NCBI GenBank assembly: GCA_964471115.1
Contig: CAYYFE010000019.1
Coordinates: forward strand, 1 to 64,000
Direction: 5' to 3'
Length of the DNA: 64,000 nt
Source: SYFT01 sp964471115
GTDB lineage: Bacteria; Acidobacteriota; Vicinamibacteria; Vicinamibacterales; SCN-69-37
The notes beneath the pieces were generated by a model that did not search any database, was not told the DNA's origin, and worked only from the letters and a program-made list of their open reading frames with translations. Position numbers and translations under genes: made by a program. Below, piece after piece: positions 25,850 to 35,300 of the stretch (position 1 is its first letter; the number at the start of each line of letters is the position of its first letter).

Positions 25850-28086
25850 TGCGCCGCTGGTGGGCCGGCGCCTGCCTGCTGCTGGCCGGGGCCGCGTACA
25901 TCCGCGGGGGGCCTGTGCCCGCCGCGGTCCTGGCGGTGGACGAGGCACGGCCGTCGGTCGAGGTGTTCGACCGCCGCGGTGTCCGGCTGTACGAAGCGCG
26001 GTCGGACCGAGGCACGCGCGGCGAGTGGCTGCCGCCTGACGCGTTGCCGCCGATGGTCGTGGCCGCCACGTTGGCCGCCGAAGATCATCGCTTTCCCTCG
26101 CATCCGGGCGTCGACCCGGTGGCGCTGACCCGCGCGCTGTCGCGAAACGTCCGCGCCGGCCGGATCACCGAGGGCGGCTCCACGATTACGCAGCAGGTGG
26201 TGGCACTGGCTGAGGCCCGCGCGGGCCGTCCGGCCAGCCGGACCGTGCCCGGCAAACTGCGCGAAGCCGTTCTGGCGCTGCGCCTGGAACAACGGCTCAC
26301 CAAACGCGAGATCCTGTCGCGCTACCTCGCGCTGGCGCCGTACGGCAATCAAGTCGAAGGCGTCGCGCGCGCCAGCCGGTACTACTTCGGCGTGCCCGCG
26401 TCGGATCTGACGCCCGCTCAAGCGGCGTATCTGGCGGCGCTCCCGCAGCAGCCCGGACGGTTTAATCCGCGCCGTGATGCGGCGCTTGCCCGGCCACGCC
26501 AGCATCGCATTCTGCGCCGCATGGCCGAGGAAGGCTGGCTGGCGCCCGGCGCCCTGCAGGCCGCGCTCGCCGAAGAGATTCGCATCACGGCCGAAGAACC
26601 CGAGTCGCTGGCGCCGCATTGGGTGCGCCAGGTGCTGAACGCGCCCGAGGCGTATTGCAGCGCCCGTGGGGACGCGCGCGCCTCCACCGGGTGTCACACC
26701 AGTCTGGACGCGGCGCTCCAACGCACGGTCCTCGGGATTCTGCGCGCGAAACAGGCGCAGCTGGCCGCCCACGATGCGCACCAGGCGGCGGTGGTGGTCC
26801 TCGACAACGCCACCGGCCAGTGGCTGGTCTGGGCCACCATCGGGTCCGATATCGATGCGGCGACCACGCCGCGGCAACCGGGATCGGCGCTCAAGCCGTT
26901 CGTGTATGCGGCGGCGTTCGAGCGTGGCTGGCACCCGGGCCAGGTGCTGGCCGACGTGCCCAGCACGTTTCCCACCGCCGAACCGGGCATCCTGTACAGT
27001 CCGCGCAACTACGACGGCCGCTTCCGCGGGCCGATGCGCGCGCGGGTGGCGCTGGCCGGGTCGGAAAACGTCCCGGCCGTGGCGCTGGCGTCGGAAATCG
27101 GCGTCGCGTCGATCGCCGACTTGCTCCGCCATGCGGGCCTCACGACACTCGACCGGTCGGCTGCGCACTACGGTCTGGGGCTGACGCTCGGCAATGCCGA
27201 GGTGCGCCTCGACGAACTCGTGCGCGCGTACGCGCGGCTGGTCAGCGACCGCGCGTTCCTCTCGCCGGAGGCGGCGTTCTGGATTACGGATATCCTGGCC
27301 GACCCCGAAGCCCGCCGCTTCGCGTTCGGCGAAGGCAGCAGTCTCGACCTGCCGTTCCCGGTCGCCGTCAAGACCGGTACGTCACAGGCGTACCACGACA
27401 ACTGGACGATCGGCTACACGGCGGACCTCACCGTCGGCGTGTGGGTCGGCAACCTCGACCGCACGCCGCTGCGCCAGTCCTCCGGCGTCACCGGCGCGGG
27501 GCCGATCTTTTATGACGTCATGCTCGCCGCCGTGGAGCACACCCGCGGCGCCCTGCCCCTGTTTGACACCACCCCGATCTTGGCGCCGCCTTCCGGTCTG
27601 CGCGAGGTCACGCTGTGCGCCGTCTCCGGTCTCACGGCCGGCGCCGCCTGCCCGGCGCGCGTGCGCGAGTGGCTGCCCCGCCACGCGCCTGACACCACCT
27701 GCACCTGGCATCACCACTCCGACCGCGGCCTCGTCACCGTGTACCCCGACGTCTACCGGCAGTGGGCCACCACCATGACGGGGTGGCGAGATGACGAGAT
27801 GGCGAGATGGCGAGGTGGCGAGGTGGCGACCGGGCGCCCCTTCCGCATCACGTCACCGGCCAGCGGCGCCACGTATCTGATTGACCCGACATTGCGACGG
27901 GAGTTTCAGTCTCTCTCCCTGAAGGCCAGTGGGGCCGTTGGACGGGTCGAGTGGCGACTGGATGGACAACTGCTGGGTACGACGGTTGAGGCCGCGTTGA
28001 CCTGGCCGCTGCGTCCGGGCACCCACCGTTTTGTCGCAACGGATGCCGAAGGGCGGACGGCCGAAAGTCTCGTCGTCATCAAATAA
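25849..28086 (+). CDS. pbpC: Penicillin-binding protein 1C
   Basis: This 745-residue bifunctional peptidoglycan synthase has an N-terminal membrane anchor. The GT51 glycosyltransferase domain has EDHRFPSHPGVD and EGGSTITQQVV. The transpeptidase domain has SALK (SxxK), SEN (SxN) and KTGTS (KTG). The C-terminal BiPBP_C beta domain (about 665-745) is present. All catalytic motifs are intact. The ATG at 25849 overlaps the macroglobulin stop. The linker between the transpeptidase and C-terminal domains contains an in-frame octamer repeat array (WRDDEMARWRGGEV) that is not part of the family pattern. The alpha-2-macroglobulin neighbour is the classical partner. Confidence 0.95.
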   Translation: MRRWWAGACLLLAGAAYIRGGPVPAAVLAVDEARPSVEVFDRRGVRLYEARSDRGTRGEWLPPDALPPMVVAATLAAEDHRFPSHPGVDPVALTRALSRNVRAGRITEGGSTITQQVVALAEARAGRPASRTVPGKLREAVLALRLEQRLTKREILSRYLALAPYGNQVEGVARASRYYFGVPASDLTPAQAAYLAALPQQPGRFNPRRDAALARPRQHRILRRMAEEGWLAPGALQAALAEEIRITAEEPESLAPHWVRQVLNAPEAYCSARGDARASTGCHTSLDAALQRTVLGILRAKQAQLAAHDAHQAAVVVLDNATGQWLVWATIGSDIDAATTPRQPGSALKPFVYAAAFERGWHPGQVLADVPSTFPTAEPGILYSPRNYDGRFRGPMRARVALAGSENVPAVALASEIGVASIADLLRHAGLTTLDRSAAHYGLGLTLGNAEVRLDELVRAYARLVSDRAFLSPEAAFWITDILADPEARRFAFGEGSSLDLPFPVAVKTGTSQAYHDNWTIGYTADLTVGVWVGNLDRTPLRQSSGVTGAGPIFYDVMLAAVEHTRGALPLFDTTPILAPPSGLREVTLCAVSGLTAGAACPARVREWLPRHAPDTTCTWHHHSDRGLVTVYPDVYRQWATTMTGWRDDEMARWRGGEVATGRPFRITSPASGATYLIDPTLRREFQSLSLKASGAVGRVEWRLDGQLLGTTVEAALTWPLRPGTHRFVATDAEGRTAESLVVIK
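27782..27829 (+). repeat. Octamer tandem repeat (GRTGGCGA, 6 copies) inside pbpC
   Basis: Six perfect-length 8-bp units of GRTGRCGA lie in the region coding for the linker of PBP1C. Forty-eight bases keep the frame, while gain or loss of one unit would break it. Confidence 0.9.
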
Positions 28087-28164
28087 GGACACTTTTGATA
28101 CGTCAGAAACGTCAGATATGGCCATTCCTAGCGCCATTTAACGACAGACGACGTCAATTTTGTC

Positions 28165-28193
28165 TTGTTTTGAACACCAACGACACCCATACT
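28165..28193 (+). promoter_or_regulatory. Candidate sigma70 promoter of the coiled-coil protein gene
   Basis: TTGTTT (28165-28170) and CATACT (28188-28193) are separated by exactly 17 bp in a stretch that is AT-richer than its surroundings. A transcript starting near 28200 would have a leader of about 70 nt before the ATG at 28269. No riboswitch-like structure is evident in the rest of the 182-bp gap after pbpC. Confidence 0.45.
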
Positions 28194-28268
28194 GTCGTCG
28201 CCATCAAGGCAACCGAGCGCCCCCGTAGAAGATCCCCCGATCTTCGGCGACTCGGCCGGAGCCCACGC

Positions 28269-29360
28269 ATGATTCGTCATCGTTTCAAACCTGTCCTTAT
28301 CCTCACTGTCGCCTGCAGTCTTCTGGTCCCGGCAATCGCCCGCGCCCAGGGCAAGAGTTCGACCAACCAGGGGAGCACGCCGAACGGCAAACCGTTCCAG
28401 ATGATTCAGTCGCAGATTGGCGGCATCAACGCGCAGCTCTCCACGCTGACGGCGGATGTGGTCGCCCTTCAGCAGCAGGTGGCGGCGCTTGACAGCCGCG
28501 TCACGTCGGTCGTCAACGACCTGCAGAGCCAGCTCAACGCGCTGGCCGTCCGGGTCGCCGAGGCCGAAGCGCGGCTGACCGTCAACGAGGGCGCGATTGC
28601 CACGCTGGCCGACGCCACGGCCGCGCTCGAGGCCCGGATCTCTGCGGCTGAGACCTCGATTCAGGCGCTGCAGGCCTCCAACGCCTCACTGCAGGCCACA
28701 CTGGCTGACGTCCAGGCCCAGCTGGCCGCCGAGACGTCCAGCATCCGCGCGGCGCTGCTCCAGTTGGAGAACAACCTGCGGACGCTGATCAACACGAACA
28801 CCGCCAACATCGCCGCGTTGCAGGGCCAGGTGTCCGGGATTCAGATGTTCATGAGCAACATGGTGAACTCGGCCTGCGTGACCGGACAGGCGGCCCGGGC
28901 GATCAGCCCGAACGGCGTCCTGGTGTGCACGTCGGCCGCTGCCCCTGGCACAAACCTGTTCACCGTTTCCTCGTACCTGACGGCGCCTGCGTACTGGAGC
29001 GTTGGCGGGGCGCTGGGATGCCCGACCGGCTCGACCTACGTCGACGGGGGATTCGAGCACTGGCCCTACTACGAGAACCGGAGCACCTGGGCCTCGGACC
29101 TGGTCTCCTACGCCTCGCTCTACGTTACCGGGTACAACTACGCCACGTATTATGACGGCTGGAGCTGGTACACGGTCGCCATCCCCTACTACGGCATTTA
29201 TCACAACACCTATGACTACGGGCGCTACATCTACACGCCGTTCACGAGCTCGATGGTGACGCGCTCGCTGCCCTCCGCGGGCACCTACTACTACGCGCTC
29301 CAGAACCAGGGCTCGTGGTCGACCTCGATGACGGTGCAGGTCACCTGCCGTCACAACTAG
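28269..29360 (+). CDS. Secreted coiled-coil protein with Tyr-rich C-terminal domain
   Basis: This 363-residue exported protein has a signal peptide (about 1-27, ending ARAQG). A long heptad-patterned coiled coil spans about residues 45-195, with many Ala, Leu and Gln and almost no Pro. A C-terminal domain of about 150 residues is very rich in Tyr, Ser and Trp, with four Cys that could form two disulfides. The build is like a trimeric fibre: stalk plus head. I know no family for it. The ATG at 28269 has a GGAG site upstream and begins the signal peptide. It stands alone between a candidate promoter and a strong terminator, so it is probably a single-gene unit. Confidence 0.8.
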   Translation: MIRHRFKPVLILTVACSLLVPAIARAQGKSSTNQGSTPNGKPFQMIQSQIGGINAQLSTLTADVVALQQQVAALDSRVTSVVNDLQSQLNALAVRVAEAEARLTVNEGAIATLADATAALEARISAAETSIQALQASNASLQATLADVQAQLAAETSSIRAALLQLENNLRTLINTNTANIAALQGQVSGIQMFMSNMVNSACVTGQAARAISPNGVLVCTSAAAPGTNLFTVSSYLTAPAYWSVGGALGCPTGSTYVDGGFEHWPYYENRSTWASDLVSYASLYVTGYNYATYYDGWSWYTVAIPYYGIYHNTYDYGRYIYTPFTSSMVTRSLPSAGTYYYALQNQGSWSTSMTVQVTCRHN

Positions 29361-29388
29361 GTCGCCGAACCTCGCGGTGCGGACACTG

Positions 29389-29425
29389 AACGGGGACGCC
29401 GGCCTTCCGGCGTCCCCGTTTCTTT
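29389..29425 (+). terminator. Rho-independent terminator
   Basis: A 14-bp perfect stem (29389-29402 with 29407-29420) encloses a CCTT tetraloop and is followed by a T-rich run (TTTCTTTT). It lies 29 bp after the stop of the coiled-coil protein gene. Confidence 0.92.
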
Positions 29426-29498
29426 TGGAGCGCGGCCACGCCCGTGCGGAACGGGCCGTCCGGCCGCGTCTGGATGGGCCATAATCCTCGGTGCGCGC

Positions 29499-32303
29499 AT
29501 GCAGGACGACGACCGCACCCGCCTGGGTGGAGACGAAGCCGACGCAACGCGGCTGTCTGACGAAACACGCCTGAGTGGTACGCCGCGCGAGAGCGCGCGG
29601 GATGTCGCGCACCTGCAGACCGGCGACGCCTTCGGCTCGCGGTACCGCATCCTCAAGGCCCTTGGCGTTGGCGGCATGGGCGTCGTGTACCAGGCCTGGG
29701 ACCAGACGCTCAATGTCGTCGTCGCCCTCAAGGTCATCCGGCCCGACGCGGCGTCCGACCCGTGGGCGTCTGCCGACATCGAGCGCCGGTTCAAACAGGA
29801 ACTCCTGCTCGCGCGACAGGTCACCCATCGCAACGTCGTGCGCATCCACGACCTCGGAGAAGTGGACGGCACGAAATACATCACGATGTCGTTCATCGAG
29901 GGCGAGGATCTGGCCACCATCCTGCGCCGCGAAACGACGTTGCCAGTCTCACGGGTGCTGCCGCTCGCGCGGCAGATCGCCGAGGGCCTGGAAGCCGCGC
30001 ACGACGCCGGCGTGGTGCATCGCGATCTCAAACCCGCCAACATCATGGTGGACGGCGAGGGCCACGCCCTCATCATGGACTTCGGGATCGCGGTCCGCGA
30101 TCCCAACGCGGAGGCCCGCCGGGGTCCGGGCCCCGCGGCGCACAAACCCGGCGACTCCGACGGCGTGGTCATCGGCACGGTCGAGTACATGTCGCCGGAA
30201 CAGTCGCGCGGACAGGCGGTGGACCACCGCACGGACATCTACGCGTTCGGCCTGATCCTCACCGATCTCCTGCTCGGCCGGCGCAAAGGAGAACCGGGCC
30301 AGTCGGCCTGGCAGTCACTCACCGACCGCATCTCCAAGCCGCCGGAGCCGCTGGCCAAGCGCGACCCGAACGTCCCGGCTGATTTCGACGCGGTCATCAC
30401 CAGGTGCGTGCAGATTGACCCGGCCGATCGCTACGCGACCACCGCGGAACTGGTGCAGGCGCTGCGACGCCTCGACGACAACGGGGTGTTGATCCCGGAG
30501 GCGCGCACACTGACGCCGCGCATGATGGCCGCCGCGGTCGTCGTGGTGGCAGGACTGCTCGGCGGCACGTGGTGGTTCGCCAGCGGGCCGGCCGCGCAAC
30601 CCACCGAGCCCGTATCGGTGCTCATCGCCGACTTCGCCAATCGCACCGGGGACACGGTCTACACCGGCCTGGTCGAACAGGCCATGGCGGTCGGCGTCGA
30701 AGGCGCGTCGTTCATCACGGCCTACCCCAGGCGCGATGCGCTGCGCCTGGCCGCGACGCTGCAGCCGGGCTCGTCGCTCGATCCGGCGGTGGCCAAACTG
30801 GTCTCCATGCGTGAAGGCCTGGACGTGATCGTCGGCGGCGACATCACTTCGTCGGGCGACGGCATCGCGTTGCGTGTCACCGCGACGCGCACCGAAAGCG
30901 ACGAAGTGCTGGTCGACTGGACGACAACAGCGGCCGGCAAGGACCAGGTGCTCGAGGCCGTGGGCCGCGCGGCGGCGCGCGTGCGCGAGACGCTGGGTGA
31001 TACCAAGACGGAAAATGCCGTGAGCGACGCCGAGACGTTCACGGCGGCCTCACTCGAGGCGGCCAAGGCGTACGCGGAGGCGCAGGAGTTCGGCTGGGCG
31101 GGAAGACAGGAGGACGCCATCGCGGCCTACCAGCGCGCGCTGGCCATCGACCCCGAGTTCGGCCGCGCGCATGCCGGCCTGGCCGCCACCTACGCCAATC
31201 TCCGCCGGCCGGAGGAAGCGGAGGCGAGTTATTCCGAGGCCCTGTCGCACCTCGACCGCATGACCGAGCGCGAGAAGTTCCGCACGCGCGGCGGCTACTA
31301 CCTGTTCAAGCGGAACTCGGACAAGGCCCTCGAGGAATTCGAGGCGCTGGCGGCGCAGTACCCCGCCGACTCGGCGGGCCTCGCCAATCTCGCGGTGGCG
31401 CAGTTTCAGCGGCGCGAACTGGCCAAGGCGCTCGAGACCGGTCTGCGCGCGTCGGAGATTTATCCCACCAACGTCATCCGGCGGAACAACGCGGCGCTGT
31501 TTGCGATGTACGTCGGCAACTTCGATCAGGCCATCACACTCGCCAACGACGTGCTCCAGATCAACCCGGAGCGCATCAAGGCGTACGTGGCGATGGGCCT
31601 GGCCCACCTGGCCCTGGGCCACACGGCGGAGGCGGCGGCCACGTGGGATCGGCTCGCCGCGCTCCCGTCGGCGGACGCGAAGGCGGATGCGGCGAGCGGC
31701 CGCATCGACATGGCGTTGTTCGAGGGGCGCGACCGCGACGCCCTCGCAATGCTCGACGCAGCCATCGCCCAGGATCGCGAGGCGAAGAACCTGACGTCCG
31801 TGGGCCGGCGGCTGGCGATCAAGGCCGACGTGTTGCTCGCGCAGGGGAACAGGGCGGCGGCTGTGCGCGCGGCCCGCGAGGCGGTCGCGGCTGGACGTGA
31901 GGACGGCATCCTTTACACGTCGGCCAAGGTCATGATTGAGGCCGGTCAGGCCGCGGCGGCCGACGCGATCGTCGTCGACATGGACAACCGGCTGGAGAAC
32001 GAGCCGCGCATTTACGCGGCGTTGCTCAAGGGTGAAGCGGCATTGGCGGCCGGCCGCTCCCGCGAGGCGCTGACGCACTTCGAAGCGGCCCAGAAGCTGG
32101 CCGACACCTGGCTGGGCCGGCTCAGCCTGGGCCGCGCGTATCTCGCACTGGGCGCCTTCCCGGAAGCCGCGTCGGAATTCGACCGTTGCCTCGCGCGCAA
32201 AGGCGAGGCGACGGCGGTCTTCCTGGATGACCTGCCGAGTTACCGGCTGGTCAGGACGGCCGAACGCCTGCTGGACCAGGCGCGCGGCCGGCTCGGACGC
32301 TGA
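29499..32303 (+). CDS. Transmembrane Ser/Thr protein kinase with TPR repeats
   Basis: This 934-residue kinase has all catalytic motifs: glycine loop LGVGGMGVVY (55-64), Lys78, HRDLKPAN (174-181), DFG (194-196) and SPEQSRGQ. A membrane helix (about 341-365) separates the cytoplasmic kinase from an extracytoplasmic part. That part begins with a FlgO/TolB-like alpha/beta domain (about 370-500) and continues with TPR repeats to the end. The N-terminal 30 residues contain three Thr-Arg-Leu motifs, possible phosphorylation sites. The layout suggests a sensor kinase reading protein or cell-wall signals. A -10-like CATAAT lies only 14 nt before the ATG and no clear ribosome site is seen, so the message may be nearly leaderless. 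The last 64 bp overlap the convergent NPDIS gene. Confidence 0.93.
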   Translation: MQDDDRTRLGGDEADATRLSDETRLSGTPRESARDVAHLQTGDAFGSRYRILKALGVGGMGVVYQAWDQTLNVVVALKVIRPDAASDPWASADIERRFKQELLLARQVTHRNVVRIHDLGEVDGTKYITMSFIEGEDLATILRRETTLPVSRVLPLARQIAEGLEAAHDAGVVHRDLKPANIMVDGEGHALIMDFGIAVRDPNAEARRGPGPAAHKPGDSDGVVIGTVEYMSPEQSRGQAVDHRTDIYAFGLILTDLLLGRRKGEPGQSAWQSLTDRISKPPEPLAKRDPNVPADFDAVITRCVQIDPADRYATTAELVQALRRLDDNGVLIPEARTLTPRMMAAAVVVVAGLLGGTWWFASGPAAQPTEPVSVLIADFANRTGDTVYTGLVEQAMAVGVEGASFITAYPRRDALRLAATLQPGSSLDPAVAKLVSMREGLDVIVGGDITSSGDGIALRVTATRTESDEVLVDWTTTAAGKDQVLEAVGRAAARVRETLGDTKTENAVSDAETFTAASLEAAKAYAEAQEFGWAGRQEDAIAAYQRALAIDPEFGRAHAGLAATYANLRRPEEAEASYSEALSHLDRMTEREKFRTRGGYYLFKRNSDKALEEFEALAAQYPADSAGLANLAVAQFQRRELAKALETGLRASEIYPTNVIRRNNAALFAMYVGNFDQAITLANDVLQINPERIKAYVAMGLAHLALGHTAEAAATWDRLAALPSADAKADAASGRIDMALFEGRDRDALAMLDAAIAQDREAKNLTSVGRRLAIKADVLLAQGNRAAAVRAAREAVAAGREDGILYTSAKVMIEAGQAAAADAIVVDMDNRLENEPRIYAALLKGEAALAAGRSREALTHFEAAQKLADTWLGRLSLGRAYLALGAFPEAASEFDRCLARKGEATAVFLDDLPSYRLVRTAERLLDQARGRLGR

Positions 32304-35300
32304 TCGTCGGGAGCCGGCGGTTCGAACGAGGCCGCCAGGACCGCCACCGGCTCCATGCCCGGATACCGGTCCCCACAATAAATCGAAATGCGATCGAGCA
32401 GGCCGCCCTGGCCGCCGCCGATGGCAATCACTTCCTGTCCCGCCGGACAGGTGATGGCGAACGGCGTGGCCGAGGGCGACGCCCCCCCGATCGTTGGCGT
32501 CTGGCTCACGATGCCAGTCGTCGCATTGCGGCACGTGACGCCCAGCGTATCGACAACGTTCCCGCCCCAGAGGACCGTGCCCGCCCGGCCGTGTACGCCG
32601 ATCATGAACGACCCGGCCGGACACATCAGCGTGTCGGCGTAATTCGTTCCCCCGAAGCCGCCGACACCACCGGCGAAACTCTCGGCGCCGAGCCCCGGTC
32701 CGGCCACCACCTCGCGGCACCACAGTTCGGTGCGGTCGATGTCGTCACCGGCGTGGCCGCGCAGGCCGGCGCCGGTTGAACCGGCGGCGCAGGTGATCGG
32801 CCCGAAGGGCGTCCCACCGCCACCACCCGCCGATCCTTCGGGCACCAACGGCGCCGGCGGAGCCGGCACCGTCACGCACTGCGAGAACTCAGACGTTCCG
32901 CCTCCGGTTGCCCGCGTGGCGGTCGCCGTCAGGACATGGCCGGCCGGCACCGACTGGTCGAGGGTCAGCGTGTATGCGAGATCGCCGGAGCCATTGCTGG
33001 ACCGGTCGAAACTGCCGACCAACTGGCGGCCCTCGCCATGACCGCCGGTGTCACACACCGGGCTGGCAAACACCTGAATGAGGTACACGACGTTGGCGGT
33101 GTCCATGTCGGCGGTCATGTCGACCGTGGTCGTCGCCCCCGCGTTGCTCGCGTTGGCCAGCACCGGGAAGTTGATCCGGCCGTTGGGTCCGCCGTCAGCG
33201 TCGCCGGCGTCGTTGGCCGTCACACCGTCGGACGCCAGGTCGATGCCCAGCCCCGTGTTGTCGAAGATCGAGTTGAACGTGACAACCACGCTCCCGGCAG
33301 GCTCCCCGGTGATGGTCACGCCGATCCCGGTGTTCCCCACGATCGTATTGCCGGCCCCGACGCCGCCGATGACGGTCCCGGGTCCTCGCTGAACCCGGAT
33401 GCCACCACCGGAGTTGCCCTGAGCCCCCCCGCGCGCCAGCACCCCGCCGTTGGCGTCCGGGCCAATCACGTTGTTGGTGATCACCGTGTTGGCCACGTCG
33501 GCGCCGCCGCTGTTCTGGATGTCGATGCCGTAGCCGTTGAACCCGCCAATCGTGCCGTTGCCGGAGATCAGGTTGCCGCTGATGATCGTCCCGGTCGTCC
33601 CGTCGTACATCGTGATGCCGTTGTCCAGGTTCGGCAGGGCCGTCAGGCCGTCGGCGCTGGTGCCGATGCGGTTGGCGGTGATACTCGTGCCGGATCCGCC
33701 GACGAGCAGGATGCCGGACCCTTCCGACGACGACAACACGTTGCGGGTGATGACGTGATTGGTGCCGTAGTTGAGCCAGACGCCCATGTTGTTGCTGGGC
33801 CACGTCATGACGCCCGGACGTCCGGCGCCAATCGCGTTGTCCTCCACGCGAACGTTGTTCGCGCCGTTGAGGACAAACACGCCCGGCCCCGGGAACCGGT
33901 TGATGCCAAGGCCGCGGATGGTCACGTCGGACGCGGCCACCTCAAAGCCGGGAGCGAGGCCGATGTTCGTGCCCGGCAGGTCATCCCCGTTGTTCGAGAC
34001 GAGGTTCTGCATGAAGCGGCCGTCGATGTTGATCATCGGCGCCATCGAGACCGCCCCCGGCTGCGACAGGCCGTCGATGGTCACCGGCGTGGTGATGATC
34101 GGCAGCGGCGTGGCGGGGGCGATGGTGTGCACCCAGGCGCCGGGAATGGCGAACGTGATGGTGTTGGGATCCGGCGCGGCATTCGCCGCCGCGATCGCCG
34201 CGCGCAGCGACCCGGGACCGCCGTCTGACGCATTGGTCACCACGAACGGATTCGCCGAGGTCGCGCCGTTGACGACGGCACTGAACGTCCCCTGAAGTTC
34301 ATAGGTGCCATCAAAGTGGCTGCCGGTGAAGCGGAAGCCGTACGTGTCCCCCACCAGCACGTTGACCGTGGTCGCACCCGCGAAGGCAAAGCCCGCGCTC
34401 GGGTTGTTCGCGCCGACGCAGTTGTCGTTGAACTGCAGCTGGGGCCCCACGAACACATCCAGGCCGCCGCGGTTGACGAAGGTCTGCAGCTGCACGGCCG
34501 CGGCGCAGTACGAGTGGAACCCGGTCCACTCCCAATCCAGGCGCACGGCGCCGGCGCTGGCCGCGGTGCTCGTCAGCGCCCACGCCCCGTTGAAGTTCGG
34601 CGCGCCGTTGTGCTGATACGTCATCCGCGGCGTTCCGGCCGTTCCGCTGTCGACCAGCGTCACCAACCCGCTGCCGGAGGCCGTCCACGGCCCGGCCGGT
34701 GGCGGAGGCGGCGCGACCGCGCCGATCGTGAACGGATCGGATAACACCGGCAACGCTCCCGCCGCGCTGGCCGAGGCCGACAACCGGTAGTTGACGCCGT
34801 CTTCATTCACGGCCAGGCCGCTGAAGGTCGCGATCCCCAACGCGTCCGTCAACGTCGTCACGGTGCCGACGAGGTTGCCGCCGGACGGGTTGATCGCGAT
34901 GGCCAGGGTCACCTGCACCCCCGGCGCGGGCGTCAGCCCCGCGAAGGCGCTGACCGTGATGTCGGGCATCACCGTGTTCACCAGCGTATTCGCCGGCTGC
35001 GCCACAAACGCCAGCATCGTCTGGGCGGGCGGCGGCGGATCGGTCGGCAGCGGCGTGGCCGGCGGCACCGGGGTCGGCTGGGTCAGGTCGGGCGTATTGA
35101 CCGGCTGCGCCTGCACGACCGGGGTGACATCCTCCACCGGATTCAATTCCACGTTGTCGGTGGGATCGGGATCCACGATGCGCAGCGTGATCTTGCCTTC
35201 GCCGCCGGGCTCGAGCCACAGCGTCGTGTTCGAAATGTCCGGGTTGGCCGGATCAAACGCCGGGTCGTCGCCGTAGGCCTTGAACTCGGGATTGAGGACG

